In this document: one piece after another, positions 6,605-10,420 of the stretch
How the letters are laid out: each line of letters begins with the position of its first letter
Numbering within the stretch: position 1 is the first letter of the stretch
From: Bacteroides sp.
Lineage (GTDB): Bacteria > Bacteroidota > Bacteroidia > Bacteroidales > GCA-2748055
NCBI GenBank assembly: GCA_011048475.1
Contig: DSDZ01000421.1
Span: 1-10,420, forward strand
DNA: 10,420 bases
Direction of reading: 5' to 3'
Position numbers and translations under genes: made by a program
Notes under the pieces: model-generated
The model's input: only the letters and a program-made list of their open reading frames with translations
The model's database searches: none
Told to the model about the DNA's origin: nothing

Positions 6605-7204
6605 ATGAAAAAGACCATTTTGACATTTTCGCTTTTCTTTGCAGCCATTGTGATGCTGGGTGCCGGTCTCGAACCGGGCGACAACGCGGTTGATTTTACA
6701 CTCAGGAATGTGGACGGTTCGACCGTTTCACTCTCCGACTACAGCGACCAGAAAGGTGTGATTGTTGTATTTACATGTAATCCCTGTCCATTTGCGAAAG
6801 CATATGAACAACGAATCATACAACTGCATCATAAATTCGGTCCGGAAGGATATCCGGTGGTGGCCATCAATCCCAACGATGACCAGGTATCGCCGGAGGA
6901 CACTTTCGATAAAATGAAAGCCCGTTCCGCAGAGAGGGATTTTCCGTTCCCGTACCTGAAAGATGAAACCCAGGAGGTGTACAAGGCATACGGCGCTACC
7001 CGTACTCCCCATATCTATCTGCTTGAGAACAGGAACGGTAAATTTAAAGTGGCATATGTAGGTGCCATCGATGACAATGCCATGGATGCCACAGCCGTGA
7101 CCGCGCGATACCTTGAAAACGCCATCGGTGCCCTCATGGCAGGCAATGCGCCTGATCCTGCCACCACCAAGGCAGTGGGCTGCACCATCAAGACCAGGGA
7201 TTAA
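6605..7204 (+). CDS. Exported thioredoxin-fold redoxin (CNPC)
   Basis: A 199-residue redoxin with an N-terminal signal peptide (MKKTILTFSLFFAAIVMLGAG). The mature part follows the AhpC/TSA-like plan: EPGDNAVDFTLRNVDGSTVSL, then VIVVFTCNPCPFA with C58-x-x-C61, then VVAINPNDD, then DETQEVYKAYGATRTPHIYLL with the cis-proline P135, and a C-terminal AVGCTIK carrying a third cysteine, C193. It is the exported counterpart of the cytoplasmic redoxin at 5414-5992. Its start lies one base after the TlpA-like stop, so the two envelope thioredoxins are almost certainly co-transcribed and may act on the same substrates or relay electrons; this is inference. Between its stop and the marC start lies a 57-base gap with a strong inverted repeat. 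Confidence 0.88.
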   Translation: MKKTILTFSLFFAAIVMLGAGLEPGDNAVDFTLRNVDGSTVSLSDYSDQKGVIVVFTCNPCPFAKAYEQRIIQLHHKFGPEGYPVVAINPNDDQVSPEDTFDKMKARSAERDFPFPYLKDETQEVYKAYGATRTPHIYLLENRNGKFKVAYVGAIDDNAMDATAVTARYLENAIGALMAGNAPDPATTKAVGCTIKTRD

Positions 7205-7222
7205 CCGGGCGATTATTGAAAA

Positions 7223-7270
7223 AAAATGCATCTTTACAGATCCTAACCAAATCTTTGAGAGATGCATTTT
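7223..7270 (+). promoter_or_regulatory. Perfect 11-bp inverted repeat whose 3' arm covers the marC start codon
   Basis: AAAATGCATCT (7223-7233) and AGATGCATTTT (7260-7270) are exact reverse complements with a 26-base spacer; a G-U and a U-A pair could extend the stem inward. In RNA the 3' arm would contain the marC AUG (7262-7264), so the folded form should block initiation. The arm ends in four T and could also attenuate transcription, though the stem is rich in A and T. The roles of start-codon switch, attenuator and protein operator remain open. Confidence 0.45.
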
Positions 7271-7846
7271 GACATTTTGGAAGTGGTGGCCGCTTTCATG
7301 GTGCTTTTTGCCATCATCGATATTTTCGGTTCAATCCCCGTAATCCTGGACATCAAAGCCAAATCCCCCTCATTCTACCCGGCAAAATCAACCCTGGTTG
7401 CTTTCGGTATCATGCTCCTTTTCCTGTTTATCGGAGAACCGCTGCTGGGAATCTTCGGGGTCGATATCTCATCATTTGCCATTGCCGGCTCATTCATCCT
7501 CCTGCTCATGGGCCTCGAAATGGTCCTCGGAATCGAATTCTTCAAGCACGACAGCGAAGGGGGCGGGGCCATTGTGCCCATCGCATTCCCGCTCATTGCC
7601 GGAGCAGGGTCCATCACCACACTTCTCTCTCTGAGAGCAGAATATCACTCAATAAATATTTTGATTGCCCTTTCCTTGAATATGATTATTGTGTATCTTG
7701 TACTCCGGTTGACGACATTTTTCGAGAAGCTTTTGGGACCAAGTGGATTGCACATCCTTAAGAAGTTTTTCGGAATTATATTGCTGGCCATCGCCATCAA
7801 ACTTTTCATGTCGAATACTGGTATTGTAATTGATAATAAGATGTAG
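7262..7846 (+). CDS. MarC family integral membrane protein
   Basis: A 194-residue protein with about six transmembrane helices. It begins MHFDILEVVAAFMVLFAIIDIFGSIPV, matching the MarC/YchE/YhgN start, although the usual DPxG after the first helix reads DIFG. Other family marks are the AGSFILLLMGLEMVLGIEFF helix with its following charged loop, the repeated IVPIAFPLIAGAGSITTLLSL half at about 104-124 with its PLIAGAG core, and the C-terminal FFGIILLAIAIKLF helix. MarC proteins were once linked to antibiotic resistance, but that link was withdrawn; no transport substrate is established. The start at 7262 is supported by full-length family alignment, even though it lies inside an inverted repeat. 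The next gene begins directly after the stop. Family membership is firm. Confidence 0.9.
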   Translation: MHFDILEVVAAFMVLFAIIDIFGSIPVILDIKAKSPSFYPAKSTLVAFGIMLLFLFIGEPLLGIFGVDISSFAIAGSFILLLMGLEMVLGIEFFKHDSEGGGAIVPIAFPLIAGAGSITTLLSLRAEYHSINILIALSLNMIIVYLVLRLTTFFEKLLGPSGLHILKKFFGIILLAIAIKLFMSNTGIVIDNKM

Positions 7847-8341
7847 ATGAGAGGGATAGCAGGGATCATAAGCATCTTAATACTCCTGTCCGGGTGTGCA
7901 TCTGACGATCAATCCTGGCTGTCTATTTACAATGCGACCGGGGTACCGATCTATACCCTTCCATATACTTCCGAATATACAGAGGGATCATGGATCCAGC
8001 CGGGTGTCGCTGGAGATTTCTATTGCATTGACAATGATTACCTGGACGGGTACACCTATTTTTCATTCTATTACGACAGCCTGATCGTCTACCTTGACGG
8101 ATATGACGGGGATCCCATCAAGTTTTACCAGGACGGCAGCACCGTGAATTATGATGCCACGCTCAATCCTTTCACCAATCCTGAAGTCTGGGAAAAAAGG
8201 GAATTTAACCGCCATCTGCCGGGATCTGCGATTCAAACGCTGGAGGAGAAACGCATTCACGAGCACTACTTCTCCATCAATTCAGCGAGCATAAAATCGA
8301 TCTGCGACACGACCCGGATGAACTTAAATCCTGCTTCTTAA
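7847..8341 (+). CDS. Unrecognised lipoprotein
   Basis: A 164-residue protein with a lipoprotein signal peptide: MRGIAGIISILILLSGC, lipobox LSGC with the acylated cysteine C17, followed by ASDDQ. The mature part is acidic and rich in tyrosine and aspartate between residues 25 and 90 (for example FYCIDNDYLDGYTYFSFYYD), which suggests beta-strands, and ends in a more basic helical stretch (WEKREFNRHLPGSAIQTLEEK). I do not recognise a family. Its ATG follows the marC stop with no gap, so it is translated from the same mRNA. Its last 18 bases overlap the 3' end of the convergent alcohol dehydrogenase gene. Export to the periplasm or outer membrane is a fair inference; function is unknown. Confidence 0.75.
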   Translation: MRGIAGIISILILLSGCASDDQSWLSIYNATGVPIYTLPYTSEYTEGSWIQPGVAGDFYCIDNDYLDGYTYFSFYYDSLIVYLDGYDGDPIKFYQDGSTVNYDATLNPFTNPEVWEKREFNRHLPGSAIQTLEEKRIHEHYFSINSASIKSICDTTRMNLNPAS

Positions 8342-9496
8342 GGCTTCGGTCATCTGTTCATTCGTGAGTGTGACCGGGTGGAACTTGTGAGAGGTCTGCT
8401 CGATGACCTTCGGGATGTACTCCTCCCTGAACCCATATTCGGAAAGACGGGGAATCTCGAGCAGACTGGTCATATGGATCAATTTCTCCTTGAAGGCATT
8501 CAGGTACTCTTTTTCCTGCTTGTATTTGAAATCAGAAAACACCTTGCTCACGATGATCAGTTTCCGGATGGCAGGATGATCGGGCTGGTCGATCAGGTTA
8601 TCAATGGTAAAGGCAAACACCTGTGCCATCAGAGAACCGCACACCACCCCGTGCGGGATGTCGAACAATCCCCCCAGCGGGGAGGCGAAACCATGCACCA
8701 GTCCCAGTCCCGCATGAGCCAGCGTAATCCCCGAGAACATCGCCGCCAGGGCCATGCCGGACCTGGCCTCCAGGTTATTTTCCCCCTCCAGGAACGCACG
8801 CAGCAGGTACTTCTTGATGTGTTTCAATCCCTGCAGTGCAAGGGCGTCCGTAATTGGATTGGCCTGTTTGGAGATATAGGATTCAAGCAACTGGGTAAAT
8901 GCATCCATCCCGCTTGTGGCGGTAAGTCGCGCCGGACAGGAAAGCATCATTTCAGGATCAATGATGGCCAGTTCCGGAATGAAATTGTTGTGCCGCAGGG
9001 ACTTTTTATAGCCCTGTTCACCCACTTCGCTGATCACCGCGTTTTTGGTCATTTCGCTCCCCGTTCCGGAAGTGGTTGGCATGGCGATGAACGGGATTTT
9101 GACACCCGGATGTTCCCTGTCCCCCACCCCCTCCAGGTAATCCTTTGTGCTTCCTTCCACGGGGATCATTGCCGACACCGCTTTTCCGGCATCCATCACA
9201 CTGCCTCCGCCCACTGCAACCACCACCTGGATCTCCGCACCACGGTACCTCGCCGCGATCTCATCGATCATGGAGGGTGACGGCTCATGAGAAATAACCT
9301 CCTGGCTGACCTGCAGGCCCGCCTGCCCGAGACTGGAGATGATCTCGTCGCCGTGACCTGAATTATGAATTGAGGATGAACCGGTAAGCAGAAGTACACG
9401 GTTGCCCCGGGATGCTGCAGCCGCCGTTAATTCACTTCTCTTCCCCCTGCCAAAGATGATTTCAGGTAAAGCGGAAAACTGAAATGAACTGATCAT
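8324..9496 (-). CDS. Iron-containing alcohol dehydrogenase
   Basis: A 390-residue group III (Fe-ADH) dehydrogenase. The N-terminal dinucleotide domain carries VVVAVGGGSVMDAGKA at 91-106 with the GGGS turn at 96-99, and TTSGTGSEMT at 141-150. The metal site positions are D198 (TSGMDAF), Q202 (in place of the usual histidine), H268 (LVHGF) and H282 (IPHGV). These enzymes reduce aldehydes or oxidise alcohols such as butanol, propanediol or lactaldehyde with NAD(P)H; the substrate here is unknown. The ATG at 9496 gives the standard opening (FQFSALPEIIFGRG); an upstream ATG at 9589 would add 31 unrelated residues and is rejected. The length is normal. The gene is separate from its neighbours, with its 3' end overlapping the lipoprotein gene by 18 bases. 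Confidence 0.9.
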   Translation of the reverse strand: MISSFQFSALPEIIFGRGKRSELTAAAASRGNRVLLLTGSSSIHNSGHGDEIISSLGQAGLQVSQEVISHEPSPSMIDEIAARYRGAEIQVVVAVGGGSVMDAGKAVSAMIPVEGSTKDYLEGVGDREHPGVKIPFIAMPTTSGTGSEMTKNAVISEVGEQGYKKSLRHNNFIPELAIIDPEMMLSCPARLTATSGMDAFTQLLESYISKQANPITDALALQGLKHIKKYLLRAFLEGENNLEARSGMALAAMFSGITLAHAGLGLVHGFASPLGGLFDIPHGVVCGSLMAQVFAFTIDNLIDQPDHPAIRKLIIVSKVFSDFKYKQEKEYLNAFKEKLIHMTSLLEIPRLSEYGFREEYIPKVIEQTSHKFHPVTLTNEQMTEALRSRI

Positions 9497-9552
9497 GGTC
9501 TCAATGTTTATGTAAATATAAGAAAAGTCAAATAAGTCGGCCGTTTTCCCGC

Positions 9553-9564
9553 TGCGGCGCCGCA
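9553..9564. promoter_or_regulatory. Perfect 12-bp GC palindrome upstream of the alcohol dehydrogenase gene
   Basis: TGCGGCGCCGCA is self-complementary over twelve bases and lies 56 bases upstream of the preferred dehydrogenase ATG (9496), in a leader that is otherwise AT-rich towards the gene. It could be an operator or a small hairpin. No regulator gene is adjacent, and its function is a guess. Confidence 0.25.
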
Positions 9565-9633
9565 CACATGCTTCCGTTTCGATCAGCATGTCTTATTTTA
9601 TGGCCACACCGCTTAAAACAATTGCCTAAGCTA

Positions 9634-9655
9634 TGTAAATGTGGCTGATTTTACA
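9634..9655. repeat. Short inverted repeat between divergent genes
   Basis: TGTAAA (9634-9639) and TTTACA (9650-9655) are exact reverse complements with a 10-base spacer, a plausible dimer-binding layout. It lies between the divergent alcohol dehydrogenase and membrane protein genes, 38 bases upstream of the candidate promoter of the latter. In AT-rich DNA such a repeat can be chance. Confidence 0.2.
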
Positions 9656-9692
9656 ACCGGTCCCGGCCCTCAATCCATATTCCCCATACACA

Positions 9693-9723
9693 TTTGGTCC
9701 TTTTTGGTTTTTTTATATATTTC
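9693..9723 (+). promoter_or_regulatory. Bacteroidota-type promoter of the terminal membrane protein gene
   Basis: TTTG at 9693-9696 and TATATTTC at 9716-9723 are separated by 19 bases. This matches the known Bacteroidota pattern of TTTG near -33 and TAnnTTTG near -7, with one mismatch in the last base. Transcription would start near 9730 and give a leader of about 18 bases before the ATG at 9748. It is the best promoter match in the window. Confidence 0.55.
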
Positions 9724-9747
9724 CATCATAATCAATACACATTCAAC

Positions 9748-10420
9748 ATGGTCTTAAAAAACGATTTGAACAGAATCATTACAGTTTTTGCCGTGATTAC
9801 AATCATTGGCATACTGTTTTCGGGTCCGGTCGGAGTGTTAATCACATCATTGCTGCAACCACAACCCGCCTGGGAAAGTGTGGATGTGTTCATAGAAAAT
9901 TATCATCCACTGCAGGGGCTGCCGTTTATATTCGGATTTATCATGATAATTGGATTCGTTGGTTTTATTTCGGCATCAGCACATTTTGCTGAAACGGCAC
10001 TGGAAAAAACATACGGCAATATGTCATTAATCTTTGCAGCTGTTTATGCCGGGATCATTGGCACCAACTATATGATTCAGATGGCATGTGTACCCAACCT
10101 TTTCCATGTCAATAAAGAAATGACCGGCATATTGACCATGGCAAACCCAGCCTCAGTAACCTGGCTTTTAGAAATGTTCGGATATGCGTTCCTGGGAATA
10201 TCGCTCTGGCTGATGGTCCCGGTCATTAAAGGGGGAAAACGTATGATCTATATCAAATATTTATTGATAATCAATGGTGTAGCGAGCATTCTGGGAGCAA
10301 TCATTACTGCGATCAATATCCCGTGGGTTTTAAGTGTATCCGGTATAATATCCTATATAGCATGGAATGCCCTTATAATTGCTGTGATGATCCTTGTATA
10401 CCTTGAATACAGAGGAGACA
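9748..10420 (+). CDS. Unrecognised multipass membrane protein (3' end outside window)
   Basis: The frame is open from ATG 9748 to the end of the window, giving 224 residues with no stop. Six hydrophobic segments are visible, roughly at residues 10-35, 58-78, 93-112, 138-160, 168-190 and 194-220, joined by short loops. The first loop (about 36-57) holds QPQPAWESVDVFIENYHP, and the loop after the third helix (113-136) holds the polar VNKEMTG stretch. There are no soluble domains and no motif I can assign to a transporter or enzyme family. The gene uses the rare isoleucine codon ATA eleven times and is more AT-rich than most of the window. It has its own promoter and runs divergently from the alcohol dehydrogenase. 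It is a real gene by length, start context and membrane pattern; its function is unknown. Confidence 0.75.
   Translation, partial: MVLKNDLNRIITVFAVITIIGILFSGPVGVLITSLLQPQPAWESVDVFIENYHPLQGLPFIFGFIMIIGFVGFISASAHFAETALEKTYGNMSLIFAAVYAGIIGTNYMIQMACVPNLFHVNKEMTGILTMANPASVTWLLEMFGYAFLGISLWLMVPVIKGGKRMIYIKYLLIINGVASILGAIITAINIPWVLSVSGIISYIAWNALIIAVMILVYLEYRGD

Noticed and set aside
8378..9280. Open frame on the + strand (300 codons) opposite the alcohol dehydrogenase
   Set aside because: It is rich in His, Gln and Arg without motifs, and the minus strand encodes a complete Fe-ADH.
9497..9589. Upstream ATG at 9589 for the alcohol dehydrogenase
   Set aside because: The extra 31 residues do not fit the family, which begins just after the ATG at 9496.
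1..10420. CRISPR arrays, tRNA or rRNA genes, transposases, phage genes, toxin-antitoxin pairs
   Set aside because: No repeat-spacer pattern, cloverleaf, transposase motif or phage protein was seen on either strand.

Overview
The window reads as a stretch of chromosome from a member of the Bacteroidota, probably an environmental or anaerobic Bacteroidales-type organism. The signs are a Tat-type Gfo/Idh/MocA oxidoreductase, a surface or periplasmic protein with a carboxypeptidase-like beta-sandwich, a MarC protein of the DIFG type, lipoproteins with a short lipobox, little use of strong Shine-Dalgarno sites, and one good match to the Bacteroidota promoter pattern (TTTG, 19-base spacer, TAnnTTTG-like) at 9693-9723. 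No RNA gene, CRISPR array, insertion sequence or phage gene is visible. The layout looks like ordinary housekeeping and accessory metabolism, not a mobile island.

Left part (1-2861, all +): the C-terminal end of an FtsX/MacB-type ABC permease is followed after one base by a small RsbW-like ATP-binding protein. After a 74-base gap come a DoxX-family membrane protein and, 4 bases later, a Tat-signal Gfo/Idh/MocA oxidoreductase. The last two look like an operon joining an exported dehydrogenase to a membrane redox protein. Convergent to them (2892-3680, -) is an exported protein with a carboxypeptidase-like regulatory fold.

Middle (3831-5413, +): a D-2-hydroxyacid dehydrogenase with an intact Arg-Glu-His triad and a cofactor loop that suggests NADP(H), then an ECF-type sigma factor with no visible anti-sigma partner. 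The sigma gene ends base-to-base against a convergent gene for a cytoplasmic redoxin (5414-5992, -).

Right part (6124-8341, +): a probable operon of an exported TlpA-like thioredoxin, an exported redoxin paralogous to the cytoplasmic one, a MarC-family membrane protein and an unrecognised lipoprotein. An 11-bp perfect inverted repeat between the redoxin and marC has its 3' arm over the marC start codon, a candidate RNA switch or terminator. An iron-containing alcohol dehydrogenase (8324-9496, -) overlaps the lipoprotein 3' end by 18 bases. The window ends inside an unrecognised six-helix membrane protein (from 9748, +) with its own promoter.

Three thioredoxin-fold proteins sit within 1.8 kb, which suggests thiol-redox or envelope protein maintenance, but no substrate can be named from sequence alone. 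No clearly new multi-gene system is evident. The most worthwhile leads are the marC start-codon hairpin, the DoxX plus Gfo/Idh/MocA pair with an altered EKP motif, and the redoxin paralogs with a conserved third cysteine.
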